DNA from: CAVZTX01 sp963778375
GTDB lineage: Bacteria; Chloroflexota; Ktedonobacteria; Ktedonobacterales; Ktedonobacteraceae
Assembly: GCA_963778375.1 (NCBI GenBank)
Contig: CAVZTX010000003.1
Location: 1-64,000, forward strand
Direction: 5' to 3'
DNA: 64,000 bases
Part shown: piece by piece, positions 37,340-45,390 of the stretch
How the letters are laid out: each line of letters opens with the position of its first letter
Numbering within the stretch: the first letter of the stretch is position 1
The notes under the pieces: generated by a model
What the model saw: only the letters and a program-made list of their open reading frames with translations
Database searches by the model: none
Told to the model about the DNA's origin: nothing
Position numbers and translations under genes: made by a program

Positions 37340-38671
37340 AGCTGGAACTGGTCAAGAGTACCATAGCTGATAAAGGGGATAGTGTAAGGGTTTGTCCAAT
37401 TGAGTTACCATACAAATCTTTATAGTGATAGCGAGAATGAGGGTTATGGTGTAGCTATTGGTGTTACCAGGGTTAACCAGGCTCAAACCCTGACTGTATT
37501 GACGCAAATAGACGCCTTGTGTTTGGTACATGGGTCCACTCGGACTACCTATCTGTGCAGCATACTCACTGTACAAGGATTGTCCTCCATAGCCTTGAAG
37601 GGTAGAAATGTACAAGGCTGAAGTATGTTCTTTAGCCATCAGATAGGAAGCAAGCGCCCATTGAATCTCAGCACGACCGATAGAGGGAAATTGGTTGATG
37701 ATATAGTATGGTTTATTTTGTTGCTGCACAGCTTGGATAAACTGTATAGCCTGTAACCAATTGCTATTGGTCAGGTAGCCATCGCCAAAGTTCGTGAAAC
37801 CACCTTCATCTAGCACACCATCCACGTGGCTGAGGACTTGCCGCACAGATGGACCATCAGGAGAGAGACCACCTATAGAGAGATTAGGTATAAGTGCTAA
37901 AGGATGTTGCAGGTGATGCAGAGCTTGCTGCATGAGCGTGAGCCAGGTAATAACATCGGTGGTCCACTGGGGATCATCGAGCTGTCCAGTATAACGTTGG
38001 ACCCACTTACCCTGAATATAGCTACCACAGGCTCCAAACTGATTTTGTAAGTTTACATTATCTGCTGCGATACCGTCGTATCCGATTTTGCTCGCGGGTT
38101 GTGCATAAGTCTGTACCTGCCAGGATACCACTGCGGGATTGGTAAAATCGAATGGCACATTGGGATCGCCAAATTCATATGCTGGGGTGACGCGATCGCA
38201 CTTATAGAGTACCCAATCCGGATGATTTGTTGTCCAATAATTCAGATCAGCGTGTTTTTCGCTGTTGGAAAATGCACCGCCATCACGGTGAAAAGGAATA
38301 TAATAAGTGAGGAAGATATTCGGGTTACCTGAGCGAAATGCGGAAACATTCTGTGGACTTGCCCCCCATACAAAATCGTAGTGTTTTGCAATGGCCGCTG
38401 GATTGGATATGTTATAATCAAAATCCAAAAAAGAATGAATATTGTTCCAGGTATCAATGAAGGGACGTATCAAAATATTCCCAGCAGAGCGCGTACTTAT
38501 AGGAGATGGCGTAGAGGTTGGCTGGGGTATTGGCGCTAGCGGAACAGAATGTGCCCCAGGAGGCGACAAGCTAGGATCCCTTGATGGACCACAAGAACTG
38601 AAAAGCAAAAGAAGTGTGAGACCAATAGGCCAGTAAGGCAAAAGCTTTTTCAATAGGATCGAAACTATCAC
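37340..38671 (-). pseudogene. Secreted glycoside-hydrolase-like lipoprotein, frame break near the C-terminus
   Basis: About 443 residues. Start GTG 38671 is chosen because GGAGAG lies six bases upstream; the open frame runs on to 39124 but there it is antisense to the epimerase gene. The N-terminus KKLLPYWPIGLTLLLLFSSCG is a lipoprotein-like signal, followed by a Pro/Ser/Thr linker. The main domain (ILIRPFIDTWNNIHSFLDFD, FLTYYIPFHRDGG, NHPDWVLYKCD, IGYDGIAADNVNLQ, LIPNLSIGG, VDGVLDEGGFTNFG) looks like a TIM-barrel hydrolase of the putative-glycoside-hydrolase type that cuts polysaccharide. The frame shifts near 37450 so that the true end reads DLYGNSIGQTLTLSPLSAMV and stops at 37340. Probably trims the exported polymer; exact family unsure. 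Confidence 0.65.
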
Positions 38672-38822
38672 AAGGTACTCTCCATACAAGTTGTAGCAGT
38701 ATACTGTGAGATATGAGCGATTTTTCGCACTCGTACTCGTAAGAGTATCGATTACGGTACCCAGTATAGCATAACATTCAACTAGTATAAAACAGCATGC
38801 AGTAAAAAATAGGAGGTTAGAC

Positions 38823-39764
38823 ATGGCAACAGCAAAGTATCTCGTCACTGGTGGAGCGGGTTTCATTGGTTCGCATATCGCTGAGACACTGCTCAATGAT
38901 GGGCAGTCTGTGCGTATACTCGATAATCTTGCCACAGGTAGAGAAGGCAATTTAGTTTCCCTTAAGGGACAGGCCGAATTTGTGCAGGGAGACCTGCGAA
39001 ATTTCGATGTTGTAAAGGCTGCGATGCAGGGCATTGAAGTAGTATTCCACCAGGGGGCACTAGCTTCAGTACCTCGGTCCATCTCAGATCCAATTACGAC
39101 ACTGGAAACAAACATCAACGGCACGCAGAATGTGCTATTGGCGGCTCGCGATGCGGGAGTACGGCGCGTAGTTTATGCAAGTTCTTCATCTGTCTATGGC
39201 AACACGCCTACACTACCTAAGCGTGAGGATATGCCAACTCATCCAATGTCTCCTTACGCGGTTCAAAAACTCTCAGCAGAGTTGCTCTGTGGAGTGTTTA
39301 CACGGATTTACGGACTTGAAACCGTTGCGCTACGCTACTTCAATGTCTTCGGTCCACGGCAGGACCCGGCTTCGGAGTATGCAGCAGTGATCCCGCGTTT
39401 CTTGACAGCGCTGATTGAGGGACAACGCCCGATTGTCTTTGGAGATGGTGAGCAAACACGCGACTTTACATATATTGCGAATGTTGTGCAGGCAAACCTG
39501 CTAGCGGCCACGGCACCTGATGCAGTTGGTCACGCTATGAATATCGGCTGTGGTCAGCAGGTTTCCCTCAATACTGTATTACGGATAGCAGGGGAACTTC
39601 TGGGTGTAGATGTTGATCCCGACTATCGCGAGCCACGCGCTGGTGATGTACGCGACAGCCTGGCCGATATTAGCCTCGCTCAGCAATTACTTGACTACAA
39701 GCCGACAGTGAGTTTTCGTGATGGGCTGGCAAATGTTGTGAATGCGATGCGAAGTGGAAAGTAG
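38823..39764 (+). CDS. NAD-dependent epimerase/dehydratase (UDP-sugar 4-epimerase-like)
   Basis: An extended short-chain dehydrogenase of 313 residues. Seen: YLVTGGAGFIGSHIAETLLN (NAD motif G-x2-G-x2-G), VVFHQGALASVPRSI, the catalytic VVYASSSSVYGNTPTLPKRE, S-P-Y-A-V-Q-K (Y-x3-K), and RYFNVFGPRQDPASEYAAVI near residue 175, with GDGEQTRDFTYIANVV. The FGPRQDP/SEYAAVIP pattern is typical of UDP-GlcNAc/UDP-glucose 4-epimerases in polysaccharide loci. AGGAGG lies seven bases before the ATG. It would supply the galacto- form of a UDP-sugar to the locus, or an epimer needed by the acyltransferase that follows 200 bases later. Confidence 0.88.
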   Translation: MATAKYLVTGGAGFIGSHIAETLLNDGQSVRILDNLATGREGNLVSLKGQAEFVQGDLRNFDVVKAAMQGIEVVFHQGALASVPRSISDPITTLETNINGTQNVLLAARDAGVRRVVYASSSSVYGNTPTLPKREDMPTHPMSPYAVQKLSAELLCGVFTRIYGLETVALRYFNVFGPRQDPASEYAAVIPRFLTALIEGQRPIVFGDGEQTRDFTYIANVVQANLLAATAPDAVGHAMNIGCGQQVSLNTVLRIAGELLGVDVDPDYREPRAGDVRDSLADISLAQQLLDYKPTVSFRDGLANVVNAMRSGK

Positions 39765-39965
39765 GGGTGGAGCTTGTTTACGCAGGAAGGTTTTTCAAGA
39801 CAAGGCCAGAGACGTGGAGGGGAAGGTTACCTGTCCCCCAGACAGGGTTCCCGCAAGGGGCCCCGCACCGCTCCCAGCCACCCCTGCCTCTACATCCATC
39901 GAAAATCCTTCCACCTAAATGATCTGCCCATGTTCGGACTGATAATACTTTATGGAGGGAGATAA

Positions 39966-40568
39966 ATGTCTGATACTTCTTTTTATGTCCATCCTACTGC
40001 TGAGGTGTCTCCTGAAGCTCAGATTGGGGCTAATACACGCATCTGGCGGCAGGCGCATGTGCGAGAACATGCGCACATCGGTGAAGAATGTAATATTGGC
40101 AAAGGTGTCTACGTCGATAGCCATGTATATATTGGTTCGCGGGTGAAAATACAGAATCACGTCTCTGTTTTTGAAGGTGTGACGATTGAGGATGGGGTCT
40201 TTATTGGACCGCATGTCTGCTTCACCAACGATCTTCTGCCACGCGCTATTACACCTGATGGCAAGCTCAAAAGTGCCGATGATTGGGAAATTACGCCGAC
40301 GCTGGTGAAATATGGCGCGTCAATTGGAGCCGGCTCAGTGATTTTGTGCGGTGTGACTATTGGAGCATTCGCACTGATTGGGGCAGGCTCAATGGTGACG
40401 CGAGATGTGCCTGCACATGCGCTCGTCTTTGGCAACCCTGCACGCCAGCATGGATACGTCTGCCGCTGCGCACGCCGACTTTCGAATGTGCAGGAGCACG
40501 AGGGCATGCTTGTGGGATGGTGCGAGATTTGCGGAAAGGCATGTACTATTGGGGAAGCGCCGGAGTAA
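39966..40568 (+). CDS. Left-handed beta-helix sugar N-acyltransferase (WbpD-like)
   Basis: A 200-residue hexapeptide-repeat acyltransferase that uses acetyl-CoA to acylate an amino nucleotide-sugar. The N-terminus (FYVHPTAEVSPEAQIGANTR) leads into repeats of the [LIV]-G-x4 type: IGEECNIGKGVYVDSHVYIG, VSVFEGVTIEDGVFIGPHVC, then IGAGSVILCGVTIGAFALIG. The loop FTNDLLPRAITPDGK is characteristic of the WbpD/WlbB group. The C-terminus has a CXC...CEICGK Cys cluster (C-R-C, C-x2-C), a small zinc-ribbon-like tail seen in this branch. With the dehydrogenase, oxidoreductase and aminotransferase of this locus it completes acetylation of the 3-amino group. GGAGG lies just upstream. Confidence 0.88.
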   Translation: MSDTSFYVHPTAEVSPEAQIGANTRIWRQAHVREHAHIGEECNIGKGVYVDSHVYIGSRVKIQNHVSVFEGVTIEDGVFIGPHVCFTNDLLPRAITPDGKLKSADDWEITPTLVKYGASIGAGSVILCGVTIGAFALIGAGSMVTRDVPAHALVFGNPARQHGYVCRCARRLSNVQEHEGMLVGWCEICGKACTIGEAPE

Positions 40569-40828
40569 GCGAGATCGCACCTTTACAAGAAGATAGATGT
40601 TGAGAGGCATCAATGTGCGACGAGAAGATACGGACGGTAGGGCTAAGCTAGCTAATAAAGCGGCAGGGTAGGCAAATGTAGCAGATGTGTCCAATGTGTC
40701 TGACGTTTTAGATGCTGGTGCAAATGTGGGTATAATTTCCCCACTTGGTCCCAGGAGCGTGATAAGGAGTTGTAATAAAATACCTAAGCGGAAGACGTTG
40801 TTTCAAAACCAGGAAGGAATACCGCGAA

Positions 40829-41366
40829 ATGATGCACGAACCACTTGTATTCTCCATCAAGAGCGTTTCTCCAGAAGAGGAACTGGTCGTTCTCCCTCAC
40901 CTGATCCATCTCCTGCAGGATACTGTTACCAATGAGCTTCGGTTGGCTTTCTACCGCCCTTGAGCGCAGAGGATGCACAGCAATATTGGAGGACGGTCTT
41001 TCAGGACGTCACCCAGGGCACCTGCGTGCTGCTCGTGGCTAGCGACGCTGGCCAGATCGTCGGCTCGGTCCAGTTGGCCTTGGCAACGAAACCGAATGCC
41101 AGGCATCGGGCAGAAGTGCAGAAACTCTTTGTCCTTTCCAGTCAACGCCGACGGGGAATCGGGGAGCGCTCATGGATGTGGTAGAACAGATTGCTCGTGA
41201 GCGTGAGCGAACGTTGCTCGTGCTCGATACGCGCCAGGGGGATAGCGCCGAACAACTCTATCGTACGTTGGGGTATTGCGAAGTAGGCGTCATTCCTGCG
41301 TATGCGCGAAACGTAAACGGGAAGCTTGACAGCACAGTCATCTTTTACAAAACGCTGCCAAAGTGA
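40829..41366 (+). pseudogene. GNAT family N-acetyltransferase, two frame breaks
   Basis: From ATG 40829 (or 40832; AGGAAGGAA upstream) the frame reads MMHEPLVFSIKSVSPEEELV and LLQDTVTNELRLAF, is lost near 40945 (an early TGA), and resumes as LPPLSAEDAQQYWRTVFQDV, LVASDAGQIVGSVQLALA and VQKLFVLSSQRRRGIG, the acetyl-CoA loop (R/Q-x2-G-x-G/A). A further break near 41165 leads to LMDVVEQIARERERTLLVLD and YRTLGYCEVGVIPAYA. Joined length is about 179 residues, normal for a GNAT acetyltransferase. Substrate unknown; the general pattern resembles members acting on small amines or antibiotics. It converges with the DHA2 exporter gene. Confidence 0.72.
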
Positions 41367-41374
41367 AGAAGGAT

Positions 41375-42958
41375 TTAGTGAAAACTTATAGAATCTATTG
41401 CTTGCGGTTCCGGGTTCATCTCAGGGTCGAGGATGACGGAAGCTTCTGCCGATGCTTTGTAGGAATACTGGTCAGCACCTCCGCCGGGGAGCAGGAACAT
41501 GGCAGCCAGACCGATCAACGATAGCATGAGCATCAGGCCATAGACCCAGAATAGGCTATTTGAAAGGGCTACCTCTAACGAATGCAGGAAGGTGAATGGT
41601 AGCAAGGTACGTACATTGGGAGTAAGGAGCACGTTGGCGGGAGCAATGTTGCGGGGTAGTTGTGCCACGACACTGGTGAAATGAGCGAAGATCGGCGGGA
41701 AGCGCATAGCCATCTGGGCATTGAGGATGGTTCCCATCACAGCAACGCCAACGGTGCCGCCAATCGTGCGGAAAAATTGGGTTGAGGCGGTAGCTACGCC
41801 ACGCAAATTCCAGGGGACAGCGTTCTGTACAGCAAGCGTAAAGGCGATGCTAGCAAATCCCAGTCCAGCACCGATCAAGAGCATCGCTACGATAATAAAG
41901 GGTAGGCTTGTATCTACCGTGAAGAGGGTTGACATGATGACACCCGCGGTAGCAAGAGCCATACCTATACTGGCAATAAAACGATAGCCATAACGGATGG
42001 CAATCCTGCCACCGATTGTGGATGCAATTGGCCACGCTAGCAACATTGGACCCAGCACAAGCCCTGCACTGGTAGCGGTTCCTCCTCTGACGCCTTGCAC
42101 AAAAAGAGGTACGTAGGAGGAAACCCCAAACATGACCACTCCTAAGATGACGCCGCCGATGCTGGAAATCGAGATGATGCGATTATCGAAGAGCGTCAAG
42201 GGCAGAATCGGTTCGGCAGCCCGCCGTTCCTGCCAGAGAAAGACACCAGTGAGTACGATGGCTAAAGCAAACAAACCGAGTATTTGAATCGAGTTCCATG
42301 CCCAGGCGGTACCTCCCTCGAGCATGGCAAACAGTAGTGCTACAATTGCTCCTGTAAGCGTCAAGGTGCCGATGTAATCCAGTGAATGTTTCTTCCGCTC
42401 AACGCTTTCCTTTAGATAGATGGCCAGCAGTACACACGAGATCAAGCCAAAGGGGATATTGATATAAAACACCCAGCGCCATGAAAAATGATCAACGATA
42501 ATTCCACCTACAGCAGGGCCAACTACACTAGATAAGCCCCACACGCCGCTAAACAATCCTTGAACTTTGGCACGTTCCTTGAGGGCATAGATATCACCGA
42601 TGATGGTGAGTACGAGAGGAAGGACTGCGCCCGCACCTAGACCCTGGATTGCGCGGAAGATAATCAGTTGCTCCATACTTTGCGAGGCACCCGAAAGGAT
42701 AGAGCCGAGCAGGAAGAGGCCAGAACCAAAAAGGAATATGGGCTTGCGGCCGTACAGATCGGCCAACTTGCCGTAGATAGGGACGGTAGTGGTTGAAGTG
42801 AGTAGGTAAGCGGAAAACACCCATGAATATAAAGAGATGCCGCCCAGTTTGCCAACGATGCTTGGCAGTGCCGTTCCTACGATAGTGGTGTCAAGCGCAG
42901 CCAGGAACATGCCGAGCATGAGGGCTATGGTGACGATTATTTTTGCTTGTTTGGTCAT
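41375..42958 (-). CDS. DHA2 family MFS drug:proton antiporter (14 helices)
   Basis: A 527-residue exporter of the EmrB/QacA type, which pumps drugs out using the proton gradient. Seen: motif D1-like ALDTTIVGTALPSIVGKLGG in helix 1, motif A GKLADLYGRKPIFLFG between helices 2 and 3, and motif C in helix 5 (GLSSVVGPAVGGIIVDHFSW). Hydrophobic segments number about fourteen, as expected for this family. The C-terminal 40 residues are polar. Probably a multidrug or metabolite exporter; ligand unknown. It is divergent from the MBL/Rieske gene, separated by 486 bases that include one of the 90-base repeats, and no regulator gene is adjacent. Confidence 0.9.
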   Translation of the reverse strand: MTKQAKIIVTIALMLGMFLAALDTTIVGTALPSIVGKLGGISLYSWVFSAYLLTSTTTVPIYGKLADLYGRKPIFLFGSGLFLLGSILSGASQSMEQLIIFRAIQGLGAGAVLPLVLTIIGDIYALKERAKVQGLFSGVWGLSSVVGPAVGGIIVDHFSWRWVFYINIPFGLISCVLLAIYLKESVERKKHSLDYIGTLTLTGAIVALLFAMLEGGTAWAWNSIQILGLFALAIVLTGVFLWQERRAAEPILPLTLFDNRIISISSIGGVILGVVMFGVSSYVPLFVQGVRGGTATSAGLVLGPMLLAWPIASTIGGRIAIRYGYRFIASIGMALATAGVIMSTLFTVDTSLPFIIVAMLLIGAGLGFASIAFTLAVQNAVPWNLRGVATASTQFFRTIGGTVGVAVMGTILNAQMAMRFPPIFAHFTSVVAQLPRNIAPANVLLTPNVRTLLPFTFLHSLEVALSNSLFWVYGLMLMLSLIGLAAMFLLPGGGADQYSYKASAEASVILDPEMNPEPQAIDSISFH

Positions 42959-43444
42959 GATTGCTTCCTAAACTCGAGTCATATAAATAAAATTAGTCAA
43001 ACTTGTTATGTAAAGTACATGGAGGAAAACTTCTCACGGAAATGGATTCGGTGAGTACATTTGGTAATAACACTACTGGCTTGTTGGTTTATTCCAAGCT
43101 ATGCATTCAGCCATCCACGCATAACGCTCTGGAGGCGGTGAGCGGATTGCGATAGTGACAGTAGTGACGCTTGTGCAGTGAGATTCACTGATGATGAGCG
43201 AATACCCGATGCCTAATGTTTACAAATATATCCAGCGCAACCTGGATACTGACAAAATGAAATAGAGCAGAAGGTGAGTCCGAAGGTTGGAGGAAGATTT
43301 CTATACTCCTTTTAGAAAGGAACACTGAATCTTTACCTCGATGAATATTGAATAGTCACGTTCAGATACTATCCTCTTGCAGGAGGGATTTTTATTGTCT
43401 TTTTCTTCCAACTGCAATTTTTACGTAGTGATGGAGTATGTTCG
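42959..43444. other. Divergent intergenic region with 90-base repeat A
   Basis: The gap between the exporter (left) and the MBL/Rieske gene (right) holds repeat A (43008-43097). A 24-codon open frame (MMSEYPMPNVYKYIQRNLD..., 43189-43263) is visible but has no ribosome site or known motif. Promoters for both genes must lie here; none is clear by eye. Confidence 0.4.
43008..43097 (+). repeat. 90-base direct repeat A, left of the MBL/Rieske gene
   Basis: Begins ATGTAAAGT and ends TGTTGGTTTATTCCAA; between these, GAAATG, TTC, GT-CAT and TAATAACA blocks match repeat B (45196-45284) in the same order and spacing. Roughly two thirds of positions agree. Both copies have the same orientation and flank one gene. 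Confidence 0.65.
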
Positions 43445-45139
43445 ATGGATATTACATTGCTGGGTCAGGCCGGCTTTTTCATAGAAACTAAGCATGGCAG
43501 TATTTTGTGTGATCCCTGGTTCAATCCAGCATATTTTGCATCTTGGTTCCCATTTCCTAGCAACGAGGATGTGGACCTGGAAAAACTGGCCCATCCAACT
43601 TACTTATACATTTCTCATCTGCATTATGACCATTTCGATCCAGAGTTTCTGCGTGAACATGTTTGGAAAGAGGCCATAGTGCTACTCCCCGACTATCCGC
43701 TGAACTTTTTGGAACGCGCTTTACGTGAACTTGGTTTTAGCAAATTTATACAGACGAAAAATGGGCAGGCAGTAGAAGTGGACGGACTGCGCTTCATGAT
43801 TATGGCGATGATTGCGCCTAATGATGGCGCTATTGGTGATTCTGGCTTGATGGTGGACGATGGCGAGGTGCGCATCTTTGATCAGAATGATTCGCGGCCT
43901 GTGGATATCGACCTATTGAAAAGTTTTGGGCCTTTCGACGCCCACTTTGTTCAGTACTCGGGTGCCAGTTGGTACCCCATGGCCTATCAGTTCCCGGAGA
44001 AGATGGTGCAAGCTCTGGGGCGTAAGAAACGTGAAAACCAGATGGCTCGAGCATTGAACTATGTATGCGAACTCGATGCCACATTTGTCATTCCATCGGC
44101 AGGACCGCCTTGCTTCCTGGATGAACACCTGTTTACCTACAACGATTTCGATCGTGATCCAACAAATACGTTTCCTGACCAAACGGTCTTTCTGGAGTAT
44201 TTGCAAGAGCATGGATTGAATAACGGCCGATTAATGATTCCTGGAAGCGTCGCTACGTTGAGCAAGAGCGATTGTAGGGTGAAACATCCGTTGTCTGACG
44301 AGCAAGTAGAGGCCATATTTCGGGAGAAGCGTACTTATCTGGAAGCCTATAAAGCACGTCAACAGCCGCGCATCGATGTAATCAAAGCTTCATGGCCACG
44401 CAACCAGGTAGATATTCTGGCTTCTTTGCGTGAATGGTTCGAACCGCTGCTTGAGAAGGCTGACCTGATTGCTATGGGCGTCAATGGACGTATATTGATC
44501 GACTGTGATGTGCAACAGATAGTGCTTGATTTCCACCTGCGTCGCGTGTATGCATGGGATGGCGAGGATTGGGATTACCGCTTCCATATTGACCCGGCTT
44601 TAATCGAGTACTGCATTGTGCATCACGAGGAAGATTGGGTCAACGCGATATTTCTCTCCTGCCGTTTTGAAGCTTGGCGCAAGGGTCCATACAACGAGTA
44701 CCTGTACAATTTCTTCCGCTGCCTCGCCCCTGAGCGAATTCAATATGCCGAGAGGTATTATGCGCAACAACCAGCTGTGCTGCAACTGTGGGAAAGCCAC
44801 GGCTATCGCATTCAGAGTCGTTGCCCTCATCTGAAGGCTGATCTCACACGCTTCGCACACATAGAGGATGGTATTTTGACATGTACAATGCATGGCTGGC
44901 AATTTGAGCTAGCTACTGGTCGCTGCCTTACATCCGAGGGTCATCGAATCTATGCGAAGGCTATAAGTACGGAAGAAGCCGATGCAGATGCTCCCAATGG
45001 ATCGGAGAAGCCTGGAGAAAGCAATGGCGGCAAGGAGACAGATGATCTCGCGGAGCGCATTAGAAAGCAATGCAAGGACTGCTGGTATACTCCCTCAAAG
45101 CGGCTAGAATCTCTCAAGAAAAGTATGTCTAACACATAA
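43445..45139 (+). CDS. Metallo-beta-lactamase fold / Rieske [2Fe-2S] protein
   Basis: A 564-residue two-module protein. Residues 1-250 are a metallo-hydrolase fold: ITLLGQAGFFIETKHGSILC, DPWFNPAYFASW, then the metal site YISHLHYDHFDPEFL (H-x-H-x-D-H). A middle part (FHLRRVYAWDGEDWDYRFHI) resembles an SCP2-like domain. Near residue 465 is a Rieske centre: RCPHLKADLTRF (C-x-H) and TCTMHGWQFELATGRCL (C-x2-H) 15-17 residues later. This set of domains recalls CMP-N-acetylneuraminate hydroxylase, which has the Rieske part first; here it is last. That suggests an oxygenase or hydroxylase acting on a bulky, perhaps nucleotide-linked or lipid substrate. A Cys-rich tail follows. Flanked by 90-base repeats. 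Confidence 0.82.
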   Translation: MDITLLGQAGFFIETKHGSILCDPWFNPAYFASWFPFPSNEDVDLEKLAHPTYLYISHLHYDHFDPEFLREHVWKEAIVLLPDYPLNFLERALRELGFSKFIQTKNGQAVEVDGLRFMIMAMIAPNDGAIGDSGLMVDDGEVRIFDQNDSRPVDIDLLKSFGPFDAHFVQYSGASWYPMAYQFPEKMVQALGRKKRENQMARALNYVCELDATFVIPSAGPPCFLDEHLFTYNDFDRDPTNTFPDQTVFLEYLQEHGLNNGRLMIPGSVATLSKSDCRVKHPLSDEQVEAIFREKRTYLEAYKARQQPRIDVIKASWPRNQVDILASLREWFEPLLEKADLIAMGVNGRILIDCDVQQIVLDFHLRRVYAWDGEDWDYRFHIDPALIEYCIVHHEEDWVNAIFLSCRFEAWRKGPYNEYLYNFFRCLAPERIQYAERYYAQQPAVLQLWESHGYRIQSRCPHLKADLTRFAHIEDGILTCTMHGWQFELATGRCLTSEGHRIYAKAISTEEADADAPNGSEKPGESNGGKETDDLAERIRKQCKDCWYTPSKRLESLKKSMSNT

Positions 45140-45195
45140 GTAACCCAGGAGTCACAAGGTTCTCAGGTAGGTAAATAACATTGGTTCAGTGTGCT

Positions 45196-45284
45196 ATGTA
45201 AAGTTTTCAAAGGAAAGCAGCCACTGAAATGAGTTCAGCACGTGCATCTCATAATAACATTGCTGACCTGTTGGTTTATTCCAA
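45196..45284 (+). repeat. Direct repeat B, right of the MBL/Rieske gene
   Basis: Second copy of the element at 43008-43097, same orientation, 89 bases. The best-kept part is the last 16 bases (TGTTGGTTTATTCCAA, identical) and the first nine (ATGTAAAGT). Confidence 0.65.
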
Positions 45285-45390
45285 AAATTGGCGCTTGGTG
45301 TGAGGAAGGAATGCAATAACTAAAAGATGTCTGAGATGACCAAGTATTGTATATCTTTGCACCAGGCCTTCTCCAATGGTGGGTATACAT

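Noticed and set aside
38672..39124. N-terminal 150 codons of the long minus-strand frame ending at 37352
   Set aside because: They are antisense to the epimerase gene (38823-39764) and to its upstream region; a GTG with a good ribosome site at 38671 is the better start.
43189..43263. 24-codon open frame MMSEYPMPNVYK...
   Set aside because: Too short, no ribosome site, no known motif; kept only as a note in the intergenic entry.
43008..45284. Insertion sequence carrying the MBL/Rieske gene
   Set aside because: Repeats are direct, diverged and not inverted, and there is no transposase; reported as a finding and not as an IS.
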